From an uncultured Actinomycetes bacterium (GTDB lineage: Bacteria; Actinomycetota; Actinomycetes; Nanopelagicales; Nanopelagicaceae): a stretch of DNA of 19,132 nt. The notes beneath the pieces are model-generated. The model searched no databases and was not told where the DNA came from. It saw nothing but the letters and a program-made list of their open reading frames with translations. How positions within the stretch are numbered: the stretch's first letter is position 1; every line of letters begins with the position of its first letter. Both the position numbers and the translations under genes were made by a program. The stretch spans positions 1-19,132 of the forward strand of contig CAIVOW010000177.1 of the NCBI GenBank assembly GCA_903907665.1, in the 5' to 3' direction. This document shows positions 13,601-19,132 of the stretch, piece by piece.

Positions 13601-13678
13601 TACTTCATCTTGCACTAAGTCGGGAGCGAAAATGGGCGCGACAAGTGCACGACGAACGAGCTTGAGATTGGCAGCCAC
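10652..13678 (-). CDS. adnA: AdnA, helicase-nuclease subunit with iron-sulfur nuclease domain
   Basis: A 1008-residue partner of AdnB. The motor has Walker A GKAGTGKT (37-44) but diverged later motifs: Walker B is IDEFQES (D248-E249) rather than DEYQD, motif III reads VDPDSAVGRFRGAD, and motif VI reads ERRLLNVARTRAT. This resembles the less canonical motor of the pair. The C-terminal nuclease keeps D883 (GSVDRLE), D896 and K898 (VVDLKTG) and QLAAYQLA. C775 ahead of the nuclease and C988-x2-C991-x5-C997 at the extreme C-terminus form the four-cysteine 'iron staple' known from AddB- and Cas4-type nucleases. The start is GTG at 13678 without a ribosome binding site, and an in-frame stop lies upstream, so no other start fits. 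It follows typA by 61 bp and is probably cotranscribed with it. Confidence 0.94.
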   Translation of the reverse strand: MAANLKLVRRALVAPIFAPDLVQDEVTAYRGTLGVFGKAGTGKTSTLIRCALSRIDEGQDPNSVLIITYGRESASIIRDEIAIGAKSTATNPLARTFHSLAFSILNEKLTPDDPIYLLVSGAEQDAFISEMLDSGFDKSTWHADLALAKTTKGFVREVRDLILRGTELGLAPTDLKRLAHEMNEPYWDGAAEFWASYAEVMNLRSMSVGETVIRIDPSAIIVEAINRLKSDAVLLEKYRSAFKTILIDEFQESDKSQRELLELIAPQDTLFFVDPDSAVGRFRGADPDSAHRYILDKTTEQRTLQTQHRIANNRVEEAVKLASHAEAGQYIAHALKRAYLHEGLPWSKMAVLVRNPGLQVAAIQRAFAQNGIPLSVDAGALALADNPAVRPILDIANFALRPHLLTPNNWERIESVLLSEFCGADALELRQIRVKLAKERVDGDSKTTTEMALQLIEDPTIQVDSEFRPFARLRDLLVATRKAARGDVSDILWAIWDGSVDYNGVKISNLWRDRALSGGNKGALADRDIDSVIQLFEAARRFSERAPGARATTFIDQLFEERILSDAIFFKAQKENVVSLLTVHAAKGLEWDFVALAGVQEGAWPNLKERGSLLGSERLVEAQRTGLRSPSEISASASYGLIKDERRLLNVARTRATSQLLVTAVQAEDLQPSRFFDEIYEELYGISADEGDHAISERALTPQALISELRRTLESGKGSDDFAATLLSCLTSEGFTAADPATWLGARPLSSDGPVVDPQESVFVSPSGLQSFEDCGLKWFLEKSGARDGDSTAQLLGTAIHALARMAAQDSTLTLDGAIAKLTASWSIVDQNVGWFKDAQLGEARLMLERFFEWHRLNRREIIAVEEKFKVEVGRGILSGSVDRLESDGQTLHVVDLKTGATAVSAKDATEHKQLAAYQLAIIKGGFSGVSEITESGGAELLFVGGDRVDAALRTQPTIDADLVANEIASAAEEMGSHQFIATINKNCRTCSLKSICPLQAHGRSVIE

Positions 13679-13700
13679 GGGACTATCTAACCCAAAGCCG

Positions 13701-13733
13701 CCGACATTAGACCGACATTAGACCGACATGAGA
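13701..13733. repeat. 11-bp tandem repeat, three copies
   Basis: The unit CCGACATTAGA occurs twice exactly and a third time with one change (CCGACATGAGA). It fills most of the 61-bp gap between the typA stop and the adnA start, where a promoter or ribosome binding site for adnA would be expected. Confidence 0.9.
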
Positions 13734-13739
13734 CCGGAA

Positions 13740-15635
13740 TTAAACGGTGAGGTTGGACTTCTTTGCGCGAGCAGTGGCGCGTGCGCGCTCATTTCCATCA
13801 AGGGTTACCTTGCGGATACGAACAACAGCAGGGGTTACTTCAACGCACTCATCTTCACGACAGAACTCCAAAGCGCCTTCCATATTGAGCTTCTTTGGCG
13901 GAATCAAACGCTCTGATTCATCGGTACCAGAGGCACGCATGTTAGTGAGCTTCTTTTCTCGAACGCAGTTGACGTCCATATCTTCAGAGCGTGAATTCTC
14001 GCCAATGACCATGCCTTCGTAGACTTCATCACCTGGCTCAACGAAAATGCTTCCACGATCTTGGGTTCCATACAACGCATAGGAAGTAACTGTTCCCATT
14101 CGGTCTGAAACTAGTGAACCAGTTCCACGAGTACGGATATCGCCATGCCAAGCTTCGTAACCATCGAAGACGTGGTGGAGCAAACCAGTTCCACGAGTCT
14201 CTGTTAGAAACTCGGTACGGAAACCAATAAGTCCACGTGATGGAACGCGGTAATCAAGACGAATCCAGCCGGTGCCGTGATTAACCATCTGCTCCATACG
14301 ACCTTTGCGAAGTGCCATCAATTGAGTAAGGACTCCGAGGTATTCCTCAGGCGCATCAACAGATAGGCGTTCCATTGGCTCGTGGACTTTGCCATCAATC
14401 TTCTTCAAAACTACTTGTGGCTTTCCGACAGTCAGTTCGAAACCTTCGCGCTTCATGATTTCAACAAGTACGGCAAGTTGAAGTTCACCGCGACCCTGAA
14501 CTTCCCAGGTATCTGGGCGGTCAGTGTTGAGAACACGAAGTGAAACGTTTCCAACTAATTCTGCATCAAGCCGGTTCTTGACTTGGCGAGCAGTGAGCTT
14601 GGTTCCGCTCTTACCTGCAAGCGGTGATGTATTAATACCGATTGTCATAGAGATTGAAGGCTCATCAACAATAATCAGCGGAAGTGCGTGAGGATTTTCG
14701 GTATCCGCAAGCGTTTCGCCCAGTGTGATGGTTTCAATTCCTGCAACTGCGATGATGTCACCAGGATGGGCTTCAAGTGCTGGCACGCGATCAAGTGCTT
14801 CGGTAATGAGAAGTTCTGAAATCTTTACACGCTCGGTTGTTCCATCTGTCTTCATCCATGTGACTTGCTGACCCTTGCGGATTACACCTTCGCGAACGCG
14901 GCACAGTGCAAGGCGGCCAAGGAATGGAGATGAGTCTAGGTTGGTGACGTGAGCTTGCAGAGGTGCACCTTCATGATATTCAGGAGCCGGAATTGCAGAG
15001 AAGATCGTGTCAAAGAGAACGTCTAGGTTTTCTTCCTCAGGCATTCCACCATCTGCAGGACGAGTTAATGAAGCACGACCAGCTTTCGCTGATGCATACA
15101 CAACTGGAAATTCAATCTGCTCTTCATTAGCGTCAAGATCCAAGAACAATTCATATGCTTCATCAACAACTTCAGCAATACGTGAATCTGGACGGTCAAC
15201 TTTATTAATAAGCAAAATAACTGGAAGGTTCTTCTCGAGCGCTTTACGAAGTACAAATCGCGTCTGAGGAAGTGGGCCTTCAGATGCATCAACGAGCAAA
15301 ATGACACCATCGACCATCTCAAGACCGCGCTCAACTTCGCCACCAAAATCTGCGTGACCTGGCGTATCAATGATGTTAACAATCGTATTTCCGCGCTTTA
15401 CCGCAGTGTTCTTTGCAAGGATGGTAATTCCCTTTTCGCGTTCAAGATCCATTGAATCCATCATGCGCTCTTGGCCTTCATCCTGCTTCTTATAAGCAGC
15501 AAATGCGCCCGATTGCCACAGCATTGCGTCAACAAGCGTGGTCTTGCCATGATCCACGTGAGCAATAATCGCTACATTGCGAAGATCTTCGCGCTTCTTT
15601 AGTGGCAGGTCTTTTAGGTGTGGTTGCTGCTTCAT
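13740..15635 (-). CDS. typA: TypA/BipA ribosome-associated translational GTPase
   Basis: A 631-residue GTPase of the TypA/BipA family, which binds 70S ribosomes and helps large-subunit assembly and growth under stress or cold. G-motifs are complete: AHVDHGKT (25-32), the switch segment EREKGITI, DTPGH (90-94) and NKVD (144-147). They are followed by EF-Tu-like domain II, the EF-G-like domains and the BipA-specific C-terminal region (with RGTGLLHHVFDGYEAWHGD and GTVTSYALYGTQDRG). The length is normal for the family. The ATG has AAGGA about 12 bases upstream, a rather long spacing. It lies 69 bp after ychF and 61 bp ahead of adnA on the same strand with no terminator on either side, so a ychF-typA-adnA-adnB transcript is plausible. 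Confidence 0.97.
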   Translation of the reverse strand: MKQQPHLKDLPLKKREDLRNVAIIAHVDHGKTTLVDAMLWQSGAFAAYKKQDEGQERMMDSMDLEREKGITILAKNTAVKRGNTIVNIIDTPGHADFGGEVERGLEMVDGVILLVDASEGPLPQTRFVLRKALEKNLPVILLINKVDRPDSRIAEVVDEAYELFLDLDANEEQIEFPVVYASAKAGRASLTRPADGGMPEEENLDVLFDTIFSAIPAPEYHEGAPLQAHVTNLDSSPFLGRLALCRVREGVIRKGQQVTWMKTDGTTERVKISELLITEALDRVPALEAHPGDIIAVAGIETITLGETLADTENPHALPLIIVDEPSISMTIGINTSPLAGKSGTKLTARQVKNRLDAELVGNVSLRVLNTDRPDTWEVQGRGELQLAVLVEIMKREGFELTVGKPQVVLKKIDGKVHEPMERLSVDAPEEYLGVLTQLMALRKGRMEQMVNHGTGWIRLDYRVPSRGLIGFRTEFLTETRGTGLLHHVFDGYEAWHGDIRTRGTGSLVSDRMGTVTSYALYGTQDRGSIFVEPGDEVYEGMVIGENSRSEDMDVNCVREKKLTNMRASGTDESERLIPPKKLNMEGALEFCREDECVEVTPAVVRIRKVTLDGNERARATARAKKSNLTV

Positions 15636-15670
15636 GTGTATCAGTCGTCCTTCGTTAATTTGTGCTTTTT

Positions 15671-15697
15671 AGATTCATTAGATTCTTTAGATTCATT
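15671..15697. repeat. 9-bp tandem repeat, three copies
   Basis: The unit AGATTCATT occurs at 15671, with one change (AGATTCTTT) at 15680, and again at 15689. It lies between the ychF stop and the typA start. Confidence 0.9.
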
Positions 15698-15704
15698 AGA
15701 TGGA

Positions 15705-16790
15705 TCAAACGTTGAATCGAAATTCAACGACATCTCCATCTTGCATGACGTAATCTTTGCCTTCCATGCGCACTTTTCCATGCGCACGTGCTTCGGTCAT
15801 CGAACCTGCCGCGATTAAATCGCTGAAAGAGACAACTTCTGCCTTAATAAAACCTTTTTGAAAATCGGTATGAATGACACCAGCAGCCATTGGAGCGGTG
15901 TCCCCTTTATGAATAGTCCATGCGCGTGACTCTTTTGGACCTGCAGTTAGGTATGTCTGTAAGCCCAAAGTATCAAAACCAACTCGAGCTAACGTTGTCA
16001 GTCCTGGCTCTGTTAAACCGATTGCCTCCAGCAATTCCATAGCGTCTGCTTCATCAAGTTCGGAAAGTTCGGCTTCCGTCTTTGCATCTAAGAAAATTGC
16101 TTCCGATGGCGAAACTAGAGCTTGCAACTTTGCGCGAAGTTCGAGATCGCCAAGTTCTTGAGCATCAACATTAAACACATAAAGGAAGGGCTTGGTAGTC
16201 ATTAACTGAAGTTCGGCAATCAAGGTTAAATCGATTTTTGAACCATAAAGGAGTTTTCCTTCATTAAGAATCAACGCAGCCTTCTTAACTTCCTCAAGGA
16301 CTCCAGCTTTTTCTTTCTGGATGCGAGCTTCTTTTTCTAAACGTGGAATCGCCTTTTCAATCGTTTGAAGGTCAGCGAGCGCAAGTTCGGTATTGATCAC
16401 TTCGATATCTGATGCTGGGTCAACGAAATCTGATGTGCGCTCACCTTCGCGCGTGACATTCTCATCGGCAAAGACGCGGATAACTTGACAGATAGCGTCG
16501 GTTTCGCGGATGTTGGCTAGGAATTTATTTCCAAGACCCGCACCTTCTGAGGCGCCCTTAACTATTCCGGCGATATCAACAAAGGAGACGACAGCTGGCA
16601 GCAACTTCTCAGACCCAAAGACTTCGGCAAGCTTGGCAAGGCGGCCATCTGGCACCCCTACAACGCCGACGTTCGGCTCGATCGTGGCGAAGGGGTAATT
16701 GGCGGCTAGAACATTGTTCTTGGTGAGGGCGTTAAAAAGGGTCGACTTACCCACGTTTGGCAGACCGACGATTCCAATTGAGAGGCTCAC
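15705..16790 (-). CDS. ychF: YchF/OLA1-type ribosome-binding ATPase
   Basis: A 361-residue protein, full length for YchF, a universally conserved Obg-related ATPase that binds ribosomes and influences stress and redox responses. The P-loop GLPNVGKS is at 9-16, followed by [14 protein letters not shown] and the switch [17 protein letters not shown]. In place of the usual NKxD is an FNVDAQE segment typical of the ATP-preferring YchF branch. A coiled-coil insertion lies around 130-165 and a TGS domain at the C-terminus ([20 protein letters not shown] to the end). The start is GTG with no ribosome binding site. A TATCCT box ends nine bases ahead of it, consistent with a leaderless message. The gene is divergent from rmuC. 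Confidence 0.97.
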   Translation of the reverse strand: MSLSIGIVGLPNVGKSTLFNALTKNNVLAANYPFATIEPNVGVVGVPDGRLAKLAEVFGSEKLLPAVVSFVDIAGIVKGASEGAGLGNKFLANIRETDAICQVIRVFADENVTREGERTSDFVDPASDIEVINTELALADLQTIEKAIPRLEKEARIQKEKAGVLEEVKKAALILNEGKLLYGSKIDLTLIAELQLMTTKPFLYVFNVDAQELGDLELRAKLQALVSPSEAIFLDAKTEAELSELDEADAMELLEAIGLTEPGLTTLARVGFDTLGLQTYLTAGPKESRAWTIHKGDTAPMAAGVIHTDFQKGFIKAEVVSFSDLIAAGSMTEARAHGKVRMEGKDYVMQDGDVVEFRFNV

Positions 16791-16841
16791 AGGGGCTTAA
16801 GGATACGGGGCTTTGTCAGTCCTTCCTGCCACGATACGGGT
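16791..16841. promoter_or_regulatory. Divergent ychF / rmuC promoter region with 8-bp direct repeats
   Basis: This 51-bp gap holds GATACGGG twice, at 16802-16809 and 16833-16840. The copies are 31 bp apart, about three helical turns. On the - strand the first copy overlaps TATCCT (16805-16800), the likely -10 box of ychF. The second copy ends one base before the rmuC ATG. Neither gene has a Shine-Dalgarno sequence here, so both may be leaderless. Confidence 0.4.
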
Positions 16842-18047
16842 ATGAGCAACCTTCCACTCCTATTCAGTGTCCTATTAAGCGTGCTGCTCGGACTCTTTGC
16901 AGGCGTAGCCATCGGCTATCTCTACGCCCGGGCACGCTCAGGCAATCTTTCTTCAGATATTGCAGCTGAAGTTGCCAAAAATAAAGTCCTCGCAGAACAG
17001 CTTGATGCGCTTCGCAAAGAAGAGAGTGAAAAAGTTCGTTTAGATCAATCTCTTCAAGCAGTAACCCAGACGATTTCAACTCTCTCAAAGCAAGCTCAAG
17101 AAGCCGAGCTCAAGCGCGTTGAAGGTGAATCTGTGATGCGCACACAGATTGAACAAATGCGCACCGGAAATGAAACGCTTCTTCGTGAAACAACACGGCT
17201 AGCTGGAGCACTTTCTAATTCACAAACTCGTGGAAAGTTTGGTGAAACACAACTAGAAATGATTCTAGAGAATTCTGGACTCATAGAAGGTGTCCACTTC
17301 TTTAAGCAAGATTATCGCTCAAAAGATGATTCAATTTCTAAGCCAGATATACGTATTGCAATACCAGGTGGATCTGAAATCTTTATCGACTCTAAATTTC
17401 CGTTTGATAGATTTCTTGAAGCTGTCGGTGAAAGTGATCCTGCCAGCCGTCGCGCCCTCATGGAGATGCATGCAAAGGATTTACTTGGCCATGTTAATTC
17501 TCTTGCTAAACGTGGATATCAGGAAGGATCAAATTCACCTGACTATGTAGTCCTCTTTGCACCTTTTGAATCTATTCTCTCCGAAGCGTTAGAAGTTGAT
17601 CCCCAAATTCTTCATAAGTCCTTTGAAAAAGGCATAACCATAGCCACCCCAACGACGATGATGGCACTTCTTCGGACTGTGGCCTATGTATTCAATCAAT
17701 CTGAAATGGCGCAGAATGCAACGGCAATCACTGAGCTAGCTGGATTATTATTAAAACGAATTGGCGCAGTGCATAATAAAATCGCTTCGCTCGGTAAATC
17801 CATTAAGACATCGGAACGAGCCTTTAACGACCTAGTCCAGAGCGCTGAGGAGAATATGCTTCGCCCGGCTCGCAAGATGCTTTCCTTAGGGGTTCCAGCC
17901 ACAAATAAATTAAAGACAAATGAACAGTTGGATGATGAAGTTCGCGAAATTAAACCAAAACTTGCACTTATTAATAATATTAATGGTGATTTATTTGATG
18001 AGGACGATGAGGTAGACCTCGAGGAAAGTAATGAGGAGCTATTATGA
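16842..18047 (+). CDS. rmuC: RmuC-family DNA recombination protein
   Basis: A 401-residue RmuC homologue. RmuC limits certain DNA rearrangements in E. coli, and the family has a PD-(D/E)XK-like nuclease fold. Residues 4-28 form a membrane anchor (LPLLFSVLLSVLLGLFAGVA onward). A coiled coil follows at about 40-125, and the RmuC domain runs from about 130 to 350. Candidate catalytic residues are P168-D169 and D183-x-K185 in IFIDSKFPF. The conserved DYVVLFAPFESILSEAL and ATPTTMMALLRTVAYVF segments are present. The tail is strongly acidic (DLFDEDDEVDLEESNEELL). The start lacks a ribosome binding site. Its stop overlaps the next gene by ATGA, so the two are coupled. Confidence 0.93.
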   Translation: MSNLPLLFSVLLSVLLGLFAGVAIGYLYARARSGNLSSDIAAEVAKNKVLAEQLDALRKEESEKVRLDQSLQAVTQTISTLSKQAQEAELKRVEGESVMRTQIEQMRTGNETLLRETTRLAGALSNSQTRGKFGETQLEMILENSGLIEGVHFFKQDYRSKDDSISKPDIRIAIPGGSEIFIDSKFPFDRFLEAVGESDPASRRALMEMHAKDLLGHVNSLAKRGYQEGSNSPDYVVLFAPFESILSEALEVDPQILHKSFEKGITIATPTTMMALLRTVAYVFNQSEMAQNATAITELAGLLLKRIGAVHNKIASLGKSIKTSERAFNDLVQSAEENMLRPARKMLSLGVPATNKLKTNEQLDDEVREIKPKLALINNINGDLFDEDDEVDLEESNEELL

Positions 18048-18067
18048 GTAATGTGAGTAATGTGAGT
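18044..18067. repeat. 9-bp tandem repeat in the DUF6542 start region
   Basis: ATGAGTAAT, GTGAGTAAT and GTGAGTGAA lie head to tail. The repeat supplies one ATG and two in-frame GTG codons, so expansion or contraction would keep frame and start. Confidence 0.8.
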
Positions 18068-18466
18068 GAACGTAAGAGTGCTAAACCAATAAAGAAACCC
18101 CTCAAAGGACCTGGCCTGAAGGCTCCCGGGGTAGTCCTTCTTCAGTTACTTCTGATACTTTTCTTTGAAACTTTAGAATATTCCTTTACAAAAGTTGGAA
18201 TCTTCACCGGCGCTGCAATCCTGGTTGCTTTCGCTGGTGGCCTCATTCTTGGACGCAGAGGTACTGCTTTCTCCGCCGTGGTCACTCCCCCGCTTGCCTT
18301 TCTTTTCTCAACCTTACTTCTGATTGCAACAGTCGGTGGAACCGGATTGAGCATCACTCACATCGGACTTGATCTTGTCTCAACTTTGGGAGCTACGGCG
18401 CCATTTTTAGTGGCAGGTGCTGCCCTCAGTTGGATTTACTACTTTATTCAAGGCCGTAAAAAATAA
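18044..18466 (+). CDS. DUF6542 integral membrane protein
   Basis: A 140-residue membrane protein matching the DUF6542 family found beside ychF and ispH in many actinobacteria. A short basic cytoplasmic N-terminus (KSAKPIKKPLKGPGLKAPG) precedes four hydrophobic segments at about 29-48, 51-70, 77-97 and 111-135. The C-terminus is basic (GRKK). The function is unknown. The ATG overlaps the rmuC stop (ATGA, 18044-18047). The first codons come from a 9-bp tandem repeat (GTGAGTAAT-type), giving MSNVSNVSE, so this N-terminus has probably been lengthened by slippage. It ends seven bases before the convergent ispH stop, with no room for a separate terminator. Confidence 0.85.
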   Translation: MSNVSNVSERKSAKPIKKPLKGPGLKAPGVVLLQLLLILFFETLEYSFTKVGIFTGAAILVAFAGGLILGRRGTAFSAVVTPPLAFLFSTLLLIATVGGTGLSITHIGLDLVSTLGATAPFLVAGAALSWIYYFIQGRKK

Positions 18467-18473
18467 TTAAGAT

Positions 18474-19132
18474 TTAGAGCTGTCCTGCTTCTTTCAATTC
18501 TTTACGAAGCTCCTGGGGTAAGGCAAAAGTTAGATTTTCCTCTATGGCAGTCACTGTTTCCACATCACCATATCCGCGAGCGGCAAGCCAATCCAATAAC
18601 TCATCTACAAGAATTTCTGGAACTGATGCGCCACTTGAAACACCGATGCTCTCAACTCCAACTAACCACTCTTCGTTTACTTCAGTTGCAAAGTCTATGA
18701 GGTAAGCGTTTTTAGCCCCGTACTCTTTAGAAACTTCAACTAGACGAACAGAATTTGATGAATTTGTTGAACCTACGACAAGAACTAAATCTACTTGTGG
18801 GGCAATTTGTTTAATTGCCTGTTGCCGATTTTGTGTTGCATAACAAATATCATCACTCGGAGGATCTTGTAATAGCGGAAATCTCTGCTTAAGCGCGGCA
18901 ACCGTTGCTAAAGTTTCATCGACGCTCAATGTTGTTTGGGAAAGCCAAACGACCTTTTTATCATCGCGTACTTTTGCATTTTTAATGCCTTCAATACCAT
19001 CAACGAGTTGAATGTGATCTGGGGCTTCGCCAGCTGTTCCATCCACTTCCTCATGGCCTTCGTGGCCAATGAGCAGAATGTCATAATCTTCCTTGGCAAA
19101 GCGTTTAACTTCGTGATGCACTTTGGTCACAA
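18474..19132 (-). CDS. ispH: IspH (HMBPP reductase), C-terminal part
   Basis: The C-terminal 219 or so residues of 4-hydroxy-3-methylbut-2-enyl diphosphate reductase, the last enzyme of the MEP isoprenoid pathway. It makes IPP and DMAPP at a [4Fe-4S] cluster. Visible parts are the TKVHHEV segment that follows the second cluster cysteine, [14 protein letters not shown] with the substrate His and catalytic Glu, [24 protein letters not shown] with the third cluster Cys, and [11 protein letters not shown], which binds the diphosphate. The gene is cut by the window edge. About 100 N-terminal residues, including two cluster cysteines, lie outside, so the GTG near 19130 is an internal valine, not a start. 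Convergent with DUF6542, as in other actinobacteria. Confidence 0.96.
   Translation of the reverse strand, partial: VTKVHHEVKRFAKEDYDILLIGHEGHEEVDGTAGEAPDHIQLVDGIEGIKNAKVRDDKKVVWLSQTTLSVDETLATVAALKQRFPLLQDPPSDDICYATQNRQQAIKQIAPQVDLVLVVGSTNSSNSVRLVEVSKEYGAKNAYLIDFATEVNEEWLVGVESIGVSSGASVPEILVDELLDWLAARGYGDVETVTAIEENLTFALPQELRKELKEAGQL

Noticed and set aside
1..19132. CRISPR array, tRNA, rRNA, insertion sequence or prophage
   Set aside because: No spaced repeat units of CRISPR size, no tRNA cloverleaf arms, no transposase or integrase motifs and no terminal inverted repeats were found on reading both strands.

Overview
This window looks like a chromosomal segment of a small-genome, moderate-GC actinobacterium. 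A freshwater 'acI' / Nanopelagicales-type organism is my best guess, an inference from gene content, short intergenic gaps and low GC for the phylum. The actinobacterial assignment is firm: it carries a WhiB7-type regulator, UvrD2, NudC, the AdnA/AdnB motor-nuclease pair, a DUF5679 zinc ribbon and the ychF / DUF6542 / ispH neighbourhood. I see no tRNA, rRNA, CRISPR array, insertion sequence or phage gene.

Layout. Positions 1-494 hold no convincing protein gene. They hold short tandem repeats, a candidate leftward small RNA with its own promoter and terminator (about 170-258), and a phased cluster of DnaA-box-like sites (457-508). Next on the + strand come a YgjP-like zinc metallopeptidase, a structured 5' region, a 52-residue DUF5679 zinc-ribbon protein (too short for a usual ORF list) with a clear terminator, and a ThiF/TOMM-like protein. 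Convergent to these, on the - strand and read right to left, is the DNA-repair and stress block: adnA-adnB (overlapping), then nudC-uvrD2, then a 74-codon leader ORF, an attenuator and whiB7. One + strand endonuclease/exonuclease/phosphatase-family gene sits between nudC and adnB. Farther right, ychF-typA feeds into adnA on the - strand. rmuC and a DUF6542 membrane protein run on the + strand, and the C-terminal two-thirds of ispH closes the window.

The most interesting structure is the whiB7 leader (3459-3800, - strand). A 74-codon ORF with an excellent ribosome binding site is followed directly by a rho-independent terminator and then whiB7. The last ten codons of the ORF can pair with the 5' arm of that terminator to form a mutually exclusive antiterminator centred on the ORF stop codon. 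This is the geometry expected of a translation-sensing attenuator: a ribosome that finishes the leader ORF allows termination, and one stalled earlier (antibiotic or starvation) allows read-through into whiB7. The leader ORF is unusually long and Ser/Thr/Ala-rich, and a 9-bp-arm palindrome lies at its predicted transcription start.

Functionally the window joins double-strand-break resection (AdnAB, RmuC, a shortened UvrD2), NAD(H) and NAD-capped-RNA turnover (NudC), ribosome-associated GTPases/ATPases (TypA/BipA, YchF), isoprenoid synthesis (IspH) and antibiotic/redox-responsive transcription (WhiB7).
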